Shown here: in pieces, positions 9,118-18,542 of the stretch | How the letters are laid out: each line of letters begins with the position of its first letter | Position numbering within the stretch: position 1 is the stretch's first letter | NCBI GenBank assembly: GCA_020635495.1 | Contig: JACJZQ010000009.1 | Coordinates: forward strand, 62,001-126,000 | Source of the DNA: Flavobacteriales bacterium | GTDB taxonomy: Bacteria; Bacteroidota; Bacteroidia; UBA10329 | DNA: 64,000 bases | Reading direction: 5' to 3' | Position numbers and translations under genes: made by a program | The notes under the pieces: generated by a model | Told to the model about the DNA's origin: nothing | What the model saw: only the letters and a program-made list of their open reading frames with translations | Databases searched by the model: none

Positions 9118-12100
9118 ATGCTTCAGAAGACCAGACAGTACGTTGTTCTGTTTCTTACCATCTTGGTGGTAATGTTCGCGTTTGCAGGATATTTTCTGCT
9201 TTACGTGCCCAGCAAAACCCAAGAGATCAATGAACGGAACTTTCGGGTTCTATCTAAGATAAGCGACAACTCCCTATCCAAGGCGGCCAGCTTTGCCAAT
9301 AACGCACATACCAGTGCGGAAAGCGCCATCAAAGAACTGTATTGGACCAATGGGAAACTTTTCAGTGGAATGTTGAAGGCTGAGGAACTTCAGCCATCTC
9401 TTGCTGAGTTTCAGGCTCAGCTAAAAACGAAGGTTTTCAACCGGAATATTCGTTTCGATAAGTTAGATGTTGAAGACACACGCTCGGATACATTCAGCTC
9501 CATTGGCAGGTTTGAGCTTGCGAAGGAACGGAACGAATACCGACTGACATATAAAGACACCCTATCACATTTTGGTGATCTGCCCAAATTGGAAAGCACC
9601 CTCAAGGAACTTGGGTTACACTACGAGTTTAAATTCAGCTTTGGGTTAGATGCCTTCTTCAACTCATTGATAAGACCCGAATTTTTTGACGAATACTTCG
9701 TGGTAAAAGATGCTGAAGTGGTCTTCTCCACTTTCAATGCCGGATTGGACATTAAAAACCCAGACTCATTACTTACCGAATCTGCCGTTGACGGTATCAT
9801 GGTAAGCGACCTCAAGGACATTGAGATCAGCGGTATACCGTACAAACTTTTTATGCAGCCTCTGAAGGTGTCTTCAGGAAGTTGGGTCCTTTGCGGACTT
9901 ATTCCTCAGGACCGCTACAATGCTGAAAAGCTATCCGTATCCAGCTACACGGTATTCATTATTTCTCTGATACTGATTCTCGGGCTTCTTTCTCTTCCGT
10001 TCTTGAAGTTAGGAGTGATGAGTCGGGATGAGAGGCTGCAGAGTTCAGATGCCATGCTCAGTGCCTTCTCGCTCATCTTCACTGGCGCCCTCATTACCCT
10101 GCTGTTCTACCACGTGCACAGTTTTGTGGATGAGGAAGGCAAACAAGGTGTGAATTGGAAAGTTGATAGCAATTTACATCACGTCTCTAATTGCATCAAA
10201 GATCATTTGACCACCGAGCTTGGTGAGATCAATGACCGGGTCAGACTTTCAGATATCATGCTTGGTACGTTTACCGAGATAGGAAAGGCCAATGAGCCAA
10301 AACGGAATAACATTGGCTTGGATGTGGTGAATATTCTTACCACCAACGACCTGACCCCTGAAGTTCAACGTAAGAAGGAGTTTGAGCTTGAAAAGCAGCA
10401 AGGCGATGGTAAATCGCCAAAAGCCAACGACAAACAATTGAAAGAGGACCTGGAGGACCTTAAGAAAGACCTTATTAACGTTTTCTTAGGGCTAGGCCAG
10501 GTTGAACTGGACTCCGCTGAACTGGAGACCGGGGATTATGACTCAAGCCAAGTGGTTATTGTTAAAGATGTGCTGGACGAACTTAAGAAGCCAGAAGAAA
10601 GCTCGTCTGACGCAACCAGTAGCACAGAGGAGGACAAAGAGAAAGCCGTTCGAGACTCATTGATAACCAATGAAAAGACAACTGCAGAGAAACTGGCAGA
10701 GAGTGCATACCCATTCTTCAATACCATTAGCTGGATAGACAAGCAGGGTAGACAGATAAACAAGTGGTCTGCCACTGGAAAAATTTCAGCCCATGTCAAT
10801 GTGGGAACAAGAGAATACTTTAAACGGGTAAGCACGGGAACGGCTTGGAAAGACCCATCAGTTTCCGACTCTACCTTCTTCCTCCAGTCCATAGTTGCTC
10901 TTAACACGGGGAGGAATGAAGCCGCTGTGGCATTTCCCGCCCGAGAAAATGAAGAATTCAGGCGTGCAGAGGTCATCACGCTTACCACCGAGTTACAGTC
11001 CATCATGGATCCGGTGCTACCTTTTGGTTACGGGTTCTGCATCATAGACAAGAAAGGCTCGGTTCTTTTTCATTCTACCCAGAGCAGAAACCTACAGGAG
11101 AATCTTCTTGAAGAAACGGACAACAACGCTGATCTGGAAGCCGCACTTTATGCAGGTGGCAGCTCAATATTTGAGGCGTCTTATCACGGAAAGGGACACA
11201 AGATGCACATCAGTCCATTGCTTCAGACCCCGCTTTATCTGGTAGCATTCACAGAGCCTCAGGTGTTGGAAACCGCGCACACACAGGTCATCAGCTATAC
11301 GCTCATCATGTTCTTGGTTTACGTTGTGCTGATGGGGCTGCAACTACTTTTCATATCCCTGTCTCAGACAACTCCTACCAAATTGTACTCCCAGCGGTAT
11401 CGGTTCAATTGGCTATGGCCCAAGAAGACCCAGATACAACGATACCTGATGGTAGGTGTCCTCTTCATCATAACCATGCTCCATGTAACATTCAGAAACG
11501 TTGGGCAAGATCCGTTGGTGCAGTTATACAACACGCTATTCTGTGCGCTTTACAGCGTGCTTATTGCCTATTACGTTCTGAATGCAGAAGTTATACGGAA
11601 GAAGAATGCGCTGGCCATCATGCTGTTCACCACAACACCGGTTGTGTTATTTGTTGCAGCCACGCATAAGGTACTTGTCTATGATGTGGGGTTATTCTCT
11701 TGGGCCAAGATCGATGTGCTGGCGGTTCCGTTGCTGTTTTTAGCCCTTTTGTGGGTCTATGTTCTCGGCAGCGATAAGACCATTGAAAAATTTGAGCGTC
11801 TGAGTAGTAAGGCTTTTCAATCCAAAAAGATCAATATTGATCACGCCTATCTGTCCATGGTATTTGCTTGGATGGGACTCTGTGTTGTTCTCCCCATCAC
11901 GGTCTTCTTTGCTATCGGTTACAATCAGGAAACAGAGATCATGGTGCGCCACAGGCAGTTGGAATATGCCAATGCCATTAAAGATCGGGACACTCGTATT
12001 CATGCTCAATACGGAAACAGAAAATCCGGTTCGGAAAGCTTGGCTGAGCTTAGGCGCGGGATTGAATATGATATTAGCCTACATGATGATGAGTGTCTGG

Positions 12101-13590
12101 AAATTGAGAACACCATTATTGTTGGAGAATGGGCAGATAATCCGGACACTACCAAACTGCGTACGTCCGAATCCTTTCTGCACAACTACAACACATTGCG
12201 AGCCAGTTACAGCAACTTGGCGCAGAAAACAAGCGATCTGCTTCTGAACAGAACAGGCAATCCATCTCAATGGACGACCTATTGTGATAGGATTGAACTT
12301 CATACCCAGCTCAGTGATGGCAAAACACTTTCCATCAGTTCTCCTCAATATCGCTTTCAACTGCCTTCGTTGTTAAAAGCCTCCAAGGACTCAGGATTGA
12401 ACCGTGCAGGAGTGGTTTTCTGGGTGCTGGTAATTGGCACTTTGGTGCTCATGTACTATGCAGTAAAATTTGTGATGCACCGCATTTTTGCGTTCAGTCC
12501 ATTGGGCAACGAGTACACCCCGCATATGCTCGAAAATATCGACTTCCTGAAGGATATTCACGATAGAACATTCATTGTAAGTCTGCCGCATTCCGGTCTC
12601 GAATCGCAACTGAAGCCGAGCAAACAGCAGGGTATTTTCGACCTGTACAAAGAGCTGATAAAGGATAATGATGCGTTTGAGGAAGCAACTAAAGCATTCG
12701 TAGAGTCTCCCTACAAACAGTATGTCATTCTCGGGTTCGAGTACCTGATGGATTCGAAGGAAGCTAACATGAAAAAGCTTCGGCTCATTGAGCAATTGGA
12801 CGTGAAGGAAAAAATTCAGGTGGTGATAATCTCCAATCTTGACACTTGGCATCTCTTTGAGCATCTGCATGAGGCGGAAGACGAAGACAAGGACAGAACC
12901 TTCCGTACCAGATGGAGCTTGATCCTCGGAGGCTTCAAGCACGTTTATTTCCCTATTGAGACGAGAACTTCATTGCCTTTACCGAACCGAGACGCGGGTA
13001 AAGACATTGCAAGTGCTCAAATACTGGCAAACCAAGAGTGCAAGCACGGCACGTTCTTAGGTTCAATCATTGAACAAACACACAGGGAAATAGAAACTTG
13101 GCCAAGACCCGTTGACCGCGAGGATGTTATTCTTCATATCCAATCGCTGGCCAAGAGTTATTATCACACCCTTTGGGCAAGCTGCACAGACAGAGAAAAG
13201 CTACTGATCTATGATCTTTCCGAAGACGGGTTTGTGAACGAGAAGAATGCGCAGACCATCGACAGTTTGCTCAATAAGGGGATTCTTGTGGTTGAAGATG
13301 GCAAACTCAGACTCTTCAACCGAAGCTTCAGAAACTTTGTGCTAACGGTCATTGACCGAAACATAGCCTTGAAAGCAGAGCTTACACAGGCCAACGAAGG
13401 TAGCTGGAGTAAATTCAGAACACCGCTGGTGGTTGTCATCATTGCGCTTGGCACGTTCATTATGGTAACACAGCAAGGAGCTCTGAACAATGCACTATCA
13501 TTCTTTGGAGCACTGGCAACCGCGCTACTTTCTGGATACAAGATCATCCAGACGTTCCAAACGTTGAGAGGGTCCAAATCCAGCGGCTGA
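9118..13590 (+). CDS. Giant multi-pass membrane protein with CACHE-like sensor regions and an unrecognised cytoplasmic domain
   Basis: A 1490-residue protein I do not recognise as a named family. TM1 is ~8-29; ~30-275 is an extracytoplasmic region, then TMs at ~279-299 and ~314-336. Residues ~340-720 include a PDC/dCACHE-like fold (TREYFKRVSTGTAWKDPSVS; GYGFCIIDKKGSVLFHS), as in ligand-binding ectodomains of histidine kinases and chemoreceptors. Six more TMs follow (~723-935), another outer loop, and a TM at ~1097-1120. The cytoplasmic part (~1120-1430) has alternating strands and helices, with QYVILGFEYLMD resembling a Walker B strand but no Walker A, then a winged-helix-like stretch, and ends in one or two hydrophobic segments (~1436-1480). 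No kinase, cyclase, GGDEF or methyl-accepting output is visible. A small unknown gene follows 42 bp downstream. Confidence 0.8.
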   Translation: MLQKTRQYVVLFLTILVVMFAFAGYFLLYVPSKTQEINERNFRVLSKISDNSLSKAASFANNAHTSAESAIKELYWTNGKLFSGMLKAEELQPSLAEFQAQLKTKVFNRNIRFDKLDVEDTRSDTFSSIGRFELAKERNEYRLTYKDTLSHFGDLPKLESTLKELGLHYEFKFSFGLDAFFNSLIRPEFFDEYFVVKDAEVVFSTFNAGLDIKNPDSLLTESAVDGIMVSDLKDIEISGIPYKLFMQPLKVSSGSWVLCGLIPQDRYNAEKLSVSSYTVFIISLILILGLLSLPFLKLGVMSRDERLQSSDAMLSAFSLIFTGALITLLFYHVHSFVDEEGKQGVNWKVDSNLHHVSNCIKDHLTTELGEINDRVRLSDIMLGTFTEIGKANEPKRNNIGLDVVNILTTNDLTPEVQRKKEFELEKQQGDGKSPKANDKQLKEDLEDLKKDLINVFLGLGQVELDSAELETGDYDSSQVVIVKDVLDELKKPEESSSDATSSTEEDKEKAVRDSLITNEKTTAEKLAESAYPFFNTISWIDKQGRQINKWSATGKISAHVNVGTREYFKRVSTGTAWKDPSVSDSTFFLQSIVALNTGRNEAAVAFPARENEEFRRAEVITLTTELQSIMDPVLPFGYGFCIIDKKGSVLFHSTQSRNLQENLLEETDNNADLEAALYAGGSSIFEASYHGKGHKMHISPLLQTPLYLVAFTEPQVLETAHTQVISYTLIMFLVYVVLMGLQLLFISLSQTTPTKLYSQRYRFNWLWPKKTQIQRYLMVGVLFIITMLHVTFRNVGQDPLVQLYNTLFCALYSVLIAYYVLNAEVIRKKNALAIMLFTTTPVVLFVAATHKVLVYDVGLFSWAKIDVLAVPLLFLALLWVYVLGSDKTIEKFERLSSKAFQSKKINIDHAYLSMVFAWMGLCVVLPITVFFAIGYNQETEIMVRHRQLEYANAIKDRDTRIHAQYGNRKSGSESLAELRRGIEYDISLHDDECLEIENTIIVGEWADNPDTTKLRTSESFLHNYNTLRASYSNLAQKTSDLLLNRTGNPSQWTTYCDRIELHTQLSDGKTLSISSPQYRFQLPSLLKASKDSGLNRAGVVFWVLVIGTLVLMYYAVKFVMHRIFAFSPLGNEYTPHMLENIDFLKDIHDRTFIVSLPHSGLESQLKPSKQQGIFDLYKELIKDNDAFEEATKAFVESPYKQYVILGFEYLMDSKEANMKKLRLIEQLDVKEKIQVVIISNLDTWHLFEHLHEAEDEDKDRTFRTRWSLILGGFKHVYFPIETRTSLPLPNRDAGKDIASAQILANQECKHGTFLGSIIEQTHREIETWPRPVDREDVILHIQSLAKSYYHTLWASCTDREKLLIYDLSEDGFVNEKNAQTIDSLLNKGILVVEDGKLRLFNRSFRNFVLTVIDRNIALKAELTQANEGSWSKFRTPLVVVIIALGTFIMVTQQGALNNALSFFGALATALLSGYKIIQTFQTLRGSKSSG

Positions 13591-13632
13591 TGAGTTTCAA
13601 CAGATTACTCTTCCATTGCAGAGTTCATTCTC

Positions 13633-14112
13633 ATGGATGATGAGATAAGCAATGAAGAGATCATGTGGCTTAATGATGCCCTATTGACATTCAAGAAAAA
13701 GAATGAGACCAGACGCGGCTGGGAAGTTCCACTCAGAACATTCATAGATTCAATTGAAGGATCTCATTCATATCATCTCAATACCACAGAGGTAGGTCTT
13801 AACTCAAAATCTCAATTACTGTTTGAAGTTTTGAACGATGCCGTGATAGACTCAATGGACGTTATCCTTCTTAAAAAGTGGAATGAAACCACCGAAATGG
13901 ATAAGCTTTGGTACATTCAGGTCAATACGGATTCTACATCATTCGAAGCCCAATTAGATGTAGCAAAAACTGCGTTTTTACAAGACTTCGGTAAGCTCAT
14001 TTCTCCCCAAGATTCGCTTCTGAGCAATGCTCTTTCAAACACGCTGTACGTAGAGGATCAGCAGGTTAGAATTGCGTTGAAGCAGCTTTTCAGTACGTCT
14101 GACCTTGAGTAG
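13633..14112 (+). CDS. Hypothetical protein, 159 aa
   Basis: A 159-residue, charged, soluble-looking protein without signal peptide or membrane segment, beginning MDDEISNEEIMWLNDALLTF. I recognise no family. It lies 42 bp after the giant CACHE-like membrane protein on the same strand with no terminator between, so it may be its cytoplasmic partner. The body is mostly predicted helix. Codon use resembles that of its neighbours, and the ORF is intact. Confidence 0.6.
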   Translation: MDDEISNEEIMWLNDALLTFKKKNETRRGWEVPLRTFIDSIEGSHSYHLNTTEVGLNSKSQLLFEVLNDAVIDSMDVILLKKWNETTEMDKLWYIQVNTDSTSFEAQLDVAKTAFLQDFGKLISPQDSLLSNALSNTLYVEDQQVRIALKQLFSTSDLE

Positions 14113-14132
14113 GATTTAGATAATTAAAGCCC

Positions 14133-14175
14133 AAATAAAAACCGGACACTGCCTGACAAATTGGTAGTGTCCGGT
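14133..14175 (-). terminator. Terminator of the tRNA-Ala gene
   Basis: Perfect 10-bp inverted repeat ACCGGACACT/AGTGTCCGGT. On the minus strand it starts five bases after the tRNA and is followed by TTTTTATTT, the form of a Rho-independent terminator. Confidence 0.85.
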
Positions 14176-14179
14176 CGGG

Positions 14180-14253
14180 TGGAGAATACCGGATTCGAAC
14201 CGGTGGCCTCTACACTGCCAGTGTAGCGCTCTAGCCAACTGAGCTAATCCCCC
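14180..14253 (-). tRNA. tRNA-Ala (anticodon GGC)
   Basis: Folds as a standard 74-nt cloverleaf on the minus strand: acceptor GGGGGAT/ATTCTCC, D-stem GCTC/GAGC, anticodon stem CTACA/TGTAG with loop CTGGCAG, T-stem ACCGG/CCGGT with loop TTCGAAT. The anticodon is GGC (Ala). The G3-U70 pair and discriminator A73, the main alanine identity elements, are both present. The 3' CCA is not encoded; the following bases are CCC. It stands alone with its own terminator. Confidence 0.95.
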
Positions 14254-14301
14254 AAAGCGGACGGCAAATGTAATTCTTTTTCAAGTTTTAGCTTCGTGTT
14301 A

Positions 14302-15171
14302 ATGAACCCGTCATTTAGAGAAGAGTTGGGCGAATTTCTGTCTTTGCAGAACCTTGGAAAGCTACTCGCCCAGCAAACCGTTACGGGTGGGTCGATCAAT
14401 GATGCTTTCAAGATTGAAACCACATCTGGAACCTATTTCTTGAAAGCCAATTGCGCTAAAACCTACCCGAATATGTTTGAGGCTGAAACGAAGGGTTTGG
14501 AGCTGCTGTCGAATTCTTCCTTCAGAATTCCAAAGCCGATGGCATTATCGGTTTCAGCCAGCAAGCAGTTTCTGTTGTTAGAATGGGTTGACAAGGGATC
14601 TCCGAAAACTGGTTTTTGGGATGACTTTGGAAGAAACTTGGCCGAAATGCATTCCATTTCCAATACTCAATTCGGGTTGAACCTTGACAATTACATTGGT
14701 TCGTTACCACAGCGAAATTCCGAACATGGAACATGGACAGATTTCTATCGAGAGGAACGGCTTGTTCCACAGATGAACTTGGCGGAGAAGAACGGCCAAC
14801 TCACATCCAGAATGCAACACGGTTTTGAGGCTTTGTTCGGTGAACTTGAAGACATCTTCCCGAAAGAAAAACCCTCGCTGCTTCATGGCGATCTCTGGAG
14901 CGGAAACATGATGGTCGCCTCAGATGGTTCTCCCTGCATTTTCGACCCCGCTGTTTACTACGGACATCGCGAAATGGACCTTGCCATGATGGCGCTTTTC
15001 GGTGGCTTTGGAGATGCTTGGATAGGAGCTTACAATGAGGTCTATCCGCTTGAAAACGGTTGGAAAGAGCGTATCGCAATCGGACAGCTATATCCGCTTA
15101 TGGTTCACGTAAACCTATTTGGTGGCGGCTACAGAAGAAGTGTGGAGAACATCCTTTCCAGATTCAGTTAG
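14302..15171 (+). CDS. Fructosamine/ketosamine-3-kinase family protein
   Basis: A 289-residue protein of the fructosamine-kinase/aminoglycoside-phosphotransferase fold. ATG 14302 is preferred over an in-frame GTG two codons earlier. The N-lobe has the GGSINDAF loop and the nucleotide-binding lysine in TYFLKAN. The C-lobe has the catalytic loop LLHGDLWSGNMM (Asp and Asn) and the metal-binding FDPAVYYGHREMDLAMM, hallmark of the family. Members phosphorylate ketosamines on glycated proteins or small molecules so the adduct falls apart, a protein-repair role. Length is normal. It is convergent with the PKD gene at 15252 across a two-way terminator. Confidence 0.93.
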   Translation: MNPSFREELGEFLSLQNLGKLLAQQTVTGGSINDAFKIETTSGTYFLKANCAKTYPNMFEAETKGLELLSNSSFRIPKPMALSVSASKQFLLLEWVDKGSPKTGFWDDFGRNLAEMHSISNTQFGLNLDNYIGSLPQRNSEHGTWTDFYREERLVPQMNLAEKNGQLTSRMQHGFEALFGELEDIFPKEKPSLLHGDLWSGNMMVASDGSPCIFDPAVYYGHREMDLAMMALFGGFGDAWIGAYNEVYPLENGWKERIAIGQLYPLMVHVNLFGGGYRRSVENILSRFS

Positions 15172-15194
15172 ACCCTTCGACAGGGCTCAGGGCA
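15171..15194. repeat. Short palindromic repeat (CCCTTCGACAGGGCTCAGGG)
   Basis: Just after the kinase stop codon the sequence reads CCCTTCGACAGGGCTCAGGG, an imperfect palindrome. It resembles the TTCGACAGGCTCAG-type interspersed repeats often seen between genes of environmental bacteria. Only one copy is in the window. Confidence 0.4.
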
Positions 15195-15200
15195 AGAAAG

Positions 15201-15226
15201 AAAGGGCAGCCAAATGGCTGCCCTTT
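15201..15226. terminator. Bidirectional terminator between convergent genes
   Basis: AAAGGGCAGCC and GGCTGCCCTTT form an 11-bp stem around a 4-base loop (AAAT), A-rich on one side and T-rich on the other. It can stop transcription from the kinase (plus) and the PKD gene (minus). Confidence 0.85.
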
Positions 15227-15251
15227 CCGACCGAACAAGAATCGAAACCCA

Positions 15252-17816
15252 TCAATCGACTCTCATGAATTTACGTGTTACACTGAACGCGCCATCCACA
15301 TCCTGAATGTTCAGGAAATAATAGCCTTCAGTCAATCCTTCAGCACTGATTCTAACGGTATTCTCTCCGCTTGAGATGGAAATTGTTTCGGTAGAAACTG
15401 TTCTTCCAGCAAGATCCACCACGTTGATGTTGGCCATTACCTCCGCTTCAAGATTGAAGTTGATGGCCGCTCCATCATTCACCGGGTTAGGATAAACCTC
15501 GCTTATGGCTCCTTCGAAATCAAATTCCTCAATTCCAGTTGTGATCAAAGATTCTGAAGCAAGGATGTGTACATCGTTCACTTCTGGCTGATCAGGGCCG
15601 ATCGTTACAATGGCTGGAATTGTCTGAACTCCCAACTCCTCTACATACACTTGGTAGGTTCCGTAAGCAAGGTTCTCGAAACCAAACTCACCATTACCAT
15701 CTGTGTAGGTGTACGCTATGGCGTTTCCGCTCAGATCGAACAAGTTGACCTGCATACCGCTAACTGGGTCTCCCGGATCAACCTTGTTGGCACCTTGCGT
15801 AACATCTCCTCCAATAAAACCTGGTCCGCCTGGGTTGTTAGCCGCTATTAGGAAAACATCTGCAGTTACCTGCGTGTTGACCTGACCGATTGAAATGGTC
15901 TGTGCAAACGCCCAGAAAGGTGAGTTTCCGTAATACGTTGGAATGTGGTTGCTGTAGTACTGACTTCCAGCGTAAGCCGCTGCCTTGATGAGGTAATCTC
16001 CACAGGCCAACGGACCGAAGAAATAGTAGTTTCCTGAGTCAACAACCATACTGTCTACCACAGTCAGCTGATTTGTATTTGCATCGAACGTGATCAGATA
16101 AACAACACCTTCATCCAACGGCTGGTTATTGCTTCCAGCGTACAACTGACCACTGATATACCCGTAACAGTTGTTACTTCCAACAGTGATGGTCAGGCAT
16201 TCAGTATCTGAACAATTGTTCAAAGAATCGATTACCGTGAGGCAAATAATGTGAACTCCGTTGGATAAGCCTGGCACATAAGCCTCGTATCCGGTACTAA
16301 CTGGAACTCCGTCAATTTCCCAATGGTAGAATAGATTCTGATTCTGAACCTGCGCAGAGAAGGTATAACCGATAGGCGTTGGCCCAGAATTGCTGAAGGC
16401 AGCATTACAGCCTCCCGTGTTCAGGTTTCCAACCCATACGGAGTCGCAGAAGGTCTGCTGGCAAGACTGATCGGCACTTACGATTGTAAGGCAAACCAGA
16501 TACAAACCAGAAGAACTGTATGTGTGCAATGGATTCTGATCTGTCGAGAATGTATTATCACCAAAATCCCAGTACCAGTATGCCGCTCCTTGAGATTGAT
16601 CTGCAAACTCTACCGCAGGAAGTGGTGAACCCAATATGTTGCTCTCCATCCACGTGTAGTAAGCCTGGCAACCTGTTGAATTGCCTGAAAGAACCGTGAT
16701 GGTCTCGCAGTATGTATCCGCGCAGTTGGCAAGACTATCATACACTTCTACACATACTTCGTAAGAACCCGCAGTTGGGAATGTGAACGTAGGGTTTTGA
16801 TCATACGAATTCATGAACATGCCCATGCCTTGAACAGACCAGAAGTAGTAATTGAACTGAGCAGAACTACCGCTGTAGTTGAACTGAACCGCGTCTCCTG
16901 CAGAAACAGTTGAATTAGGGTTGCTTGGCAGGTACCAGAAGTCTGCAATGCAATTGCCTGAGTTTGGAGGGAACGTGTAACAAGCAATAGACTGACATCC
17001 GGTAGCATCTGTAATGGTAACACAATACGTTCCGCTATATGGTTCAGCTGGGAAAATACTCTGGGTGGTTTGAGCTTGAGGGTCATCCCATTGGTAGGTG
17101 AAAGGACCAACTCCAGAAGCATTGGCTGTCAACATTCCGCCTCCAAGAATCGGGTTCTGATCAAATGAAACCACAACATCGCAACCGATCTGGTTACCAT
17201 CCAAGTAAAGCGTGTCGCCCTCAAAGGCCTCACAACCGGTAGCATCGGTTACGGTTAAGAAAACACCAACCGTACCTCCGTTGAAAACGTGAGACACTGT
17301 TTGAGTCGTATATGAAGTTCCATCAACCCACCAATCGTAGGTGAAAGGTGCAACTCCTGTTGGCGTAGCCGTGAATGTCCAAACGCCATTGGCACCCAAA
17401 GTACTGTCGTTGGAGGCTGTAAGACTTACATCGCAATTCCCAGTGCTGTTGGCACAAATGACGAATGTTAATGTGGCATTATCTACCGTTCCTTGCATGT
17501 TCTCAACAGTCTGAACAACTGGGAAAAGCGCGCAAGGGTCGTACGTAGAAACGTCAAAACTCACGTTCGGTCCTGTGAGCGAGCCATTCGATATATATAG
17601 GGCAAAATATCCGTTCGCATTTGTAGTAGAACAAATGGTGTCAGACGGTAATGATGGGTTGTTTGACACATAGGAAACACAAACCTCATGGTTTGCAATT
17701 GCTTGACCATTCACATCGAGCACGTAGCCGTCTATGAACATGTCGCTGGGGATTGGCTGAGCCAAAACGCCCGTGGCCAATAACAGTAAAAGGCCGAGAG
17801 TTTTTAACGTTTTCAT
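15252..17816 (-). CDS. Secreted PKD-repeat protein with T9SS type A sorting domain
   Basis: An 854-residue secreted protein with signal peptide MKTLKTLGLLLLLATGVLAQP. It opens with a carboxypeptidase-regulatory/SpaA-like beta domain (~25-120: DGYVLDVNGQAIANHEVCVS), continues with several PKD or SprB-like modules (~125-555; clear PKD signature WYWDFGDNTFSTDQNPLHTY), then two further SdrD/CarboxypepD-like units (GYISGQLYAGSNNQPLDEG; FGFENLAYGTYQVYVEE). The last ~75 residues (SEVYPNPVNDGAAINFN ... GYYFLNIQD) form a type A T9SS sorting signal. No catalytic motif is visible, so the likely role is surface adhesion or scaffolding. It is a single-gene unit, convergent with the kinase at 14302. Confidence 0.88.
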   Translation of the reverse strand: MKTLKTLGLLLLLATGVLAQPIPSDMFIDGYVLDVNGQAIANHEVCVSYVSNNPSLPSDTICSTTNANGYFALYISNGSLTGPNVSFDVSTYDPCALFPVVQTVENMQGTVDNATLTFVICANSTGNCDVSLTASNDSTLGANGVWTFTATPTGVAPFTYDWWVDGTSYTTQTVSHVFNGGTVGVFLTVTDATGCEAFEGDTLYLDGNQIGCDVVVSFDQNPILGGGMLTANASGVGPFTYQWDDPQAQTTQSIFPAEPYSGTYCVTITDATGCQSIACYTFPPNSGNCIADFWYLPSNPNSTVSAGDAVQFNYSGSSAQFNYYFWSVQGMGMFMNSYDQNPTFTFPTAGSYEVCVEVYDSLANCADTYCETITVLSGNSTGCQAYYTWMESNILGSPLPAVEFADQSQGAAYWYWDFGDNTFSTDQNPLHTYSSSGLYLVCLTIVSADQSCQQTFCDSVWVGNLNTGGCNAAFSNSGPTPIGYTFSAQVQNQNLFYHWEIDGVPVSTGYEAYVPGLSNGVHIICLTVIDSLNNCSDTECLTITVGSNNCYGYISGQLYAGSNNQPLDEGVVYLITFDANTNQLTVVDSMVVDSGNYYFFGPLACGDYLIKAAAYAGSQYYSNHIPTYYGNSPFWAFAQTISIGQVNTQVTADVFLIAANNPGGPGFIGGDVTQGANKVDPGDPVSGMQVNLFDLSGNAIAYTYTDGNGEFGFENLAYGTYQVYVEELGVQTIPAIVTIGPDQPEVNDVHILASESLITTGIEEFDFEGAISEVYPNPVNDGAAINFNLEAEVMANINVVDLAGRTVSTETISISSGENTVRISAEGLTEGYYFLNIQDVDGAFSVTRKFMRVD

Positions 17817-17966
17817 GACTGTTGATTTTTAGATTATGATACAAATGTGTTTAGTCTTGGTCAACTACAGAAACGAATCAAACACATTTCTTACTCATTC
17901 GTAAATGTCTTTTTATATTAGTTTACATTCAATATTCTTACTCGCTCAAAGTATAATAATGTTGTG

Positions 17967-17999
17967 TTTTTCTTATTCGGAAGTGTAGCTTTACCTTTG
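17967..17999 (+). promoter_or_regulatory. Probable ferritin promoter
   Basis: TACCTTTG at 17992-17999 is an exact match to the TAnnTTTG -7 box, with a T-rich segment (from 17967) at about the -33 spacing. Transcription would start near 18006, some 12 bases before the ATG at 18018. No clear Fur box is visible. Confidence 0.5.
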
Positions 18000-18017
18000 A
18001 AGCCTAAACAGAATATC

Positions 18018-18527
18018 ATGATCGATAAGAAAATTGAAAAACTGCTGAATCATCAGATCGAACTGGAGTTCGAATCATCTCAATACTATTTGGCCATGGC
18101 CTCTTGGGCCGAGAAGAATGGATACAATGGCGTAAGTACTTTTCTGTACAAGCACTCTGACGAAGAGCGCGGCCATATGCTTAAGTTGTTCCATTACATC
18201 AACGATAGAGGTGGCCATGCCTTGGTTCCAACCATTGGAGCCCCACCAAAGGAATACAATGGTGTGAAAGAAATCTTCAAGAAGATTCTTCAGCACGAAC
18301 AGATCGTTTCGAAAGAGATAAATGAGTTGGTTGATAATTGCCTGAAGGTGAAGGATTATACCACGCACAACTTTCTACAATGGTATGTTTCTGAACAGAT
18401 TGAAGAAGAAAGGTTGGCTCAAACGCTGATAGATAAGTTAGATCTTATTGGAGATGACAAGGGTGGTCTTTATCTGTTTGACCGCGACCTGGAAACTTTC
18501 ATTCCTGCCGGTGAAAAAGGAGCATAA
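18018..18527 (+). CDS. Ferritin (iron storage, non-haem)
   Basis: A 169-residue bacterial ferritin. ATG 18018 matches the usual family start (MIDKKIEKLLNHQIELEFES); the upstream extension is 18 unconserved codons. The four-helix bundle carries ferroxidase ligands: Glu in the first helix (LEFESSQYYLAM), the EERGH motif in the second, a further Glu in the third (HEQIVSKE), and EEER in the fourth. It forms a 24-subunit cytosolic cage that oxidises Fe(II) and stores the mineral, protecting against iron-driven oxidative damage. The thioredoxin-like lipoprotein gene begins 15 bp downstream and may be co-transcribed. Confidence 0.96.
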   Translation: MIDKKIEKLLNHQIELEFESSQYYLAMASWAEKNGYNGVSTFLYKHSDEERGHMLKLFHYINDRGGHALVPTIGAPPKEYNGVKEIFKKILQHEQIVSKEINELVDNCLKVKDYTTHNFLQWYVSEQIEEERLAQTLIDKLDLIGDDKGGLYLFDRDLETFIPAGEKGA

Positions 18528-18542
18528 GTCCTATTGATTTCA

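Noticed and set aside
14180..14253. First read as a tRNA-Gly (GCC) on an alanine-type body, which would be a misreading tRNA.
   Set aside because: I had read the anticodon from the plus strand. On the correct minus strand it is GGC (Ala), consistent with the G3-U70 pair and A73, so the tRNA is normal.
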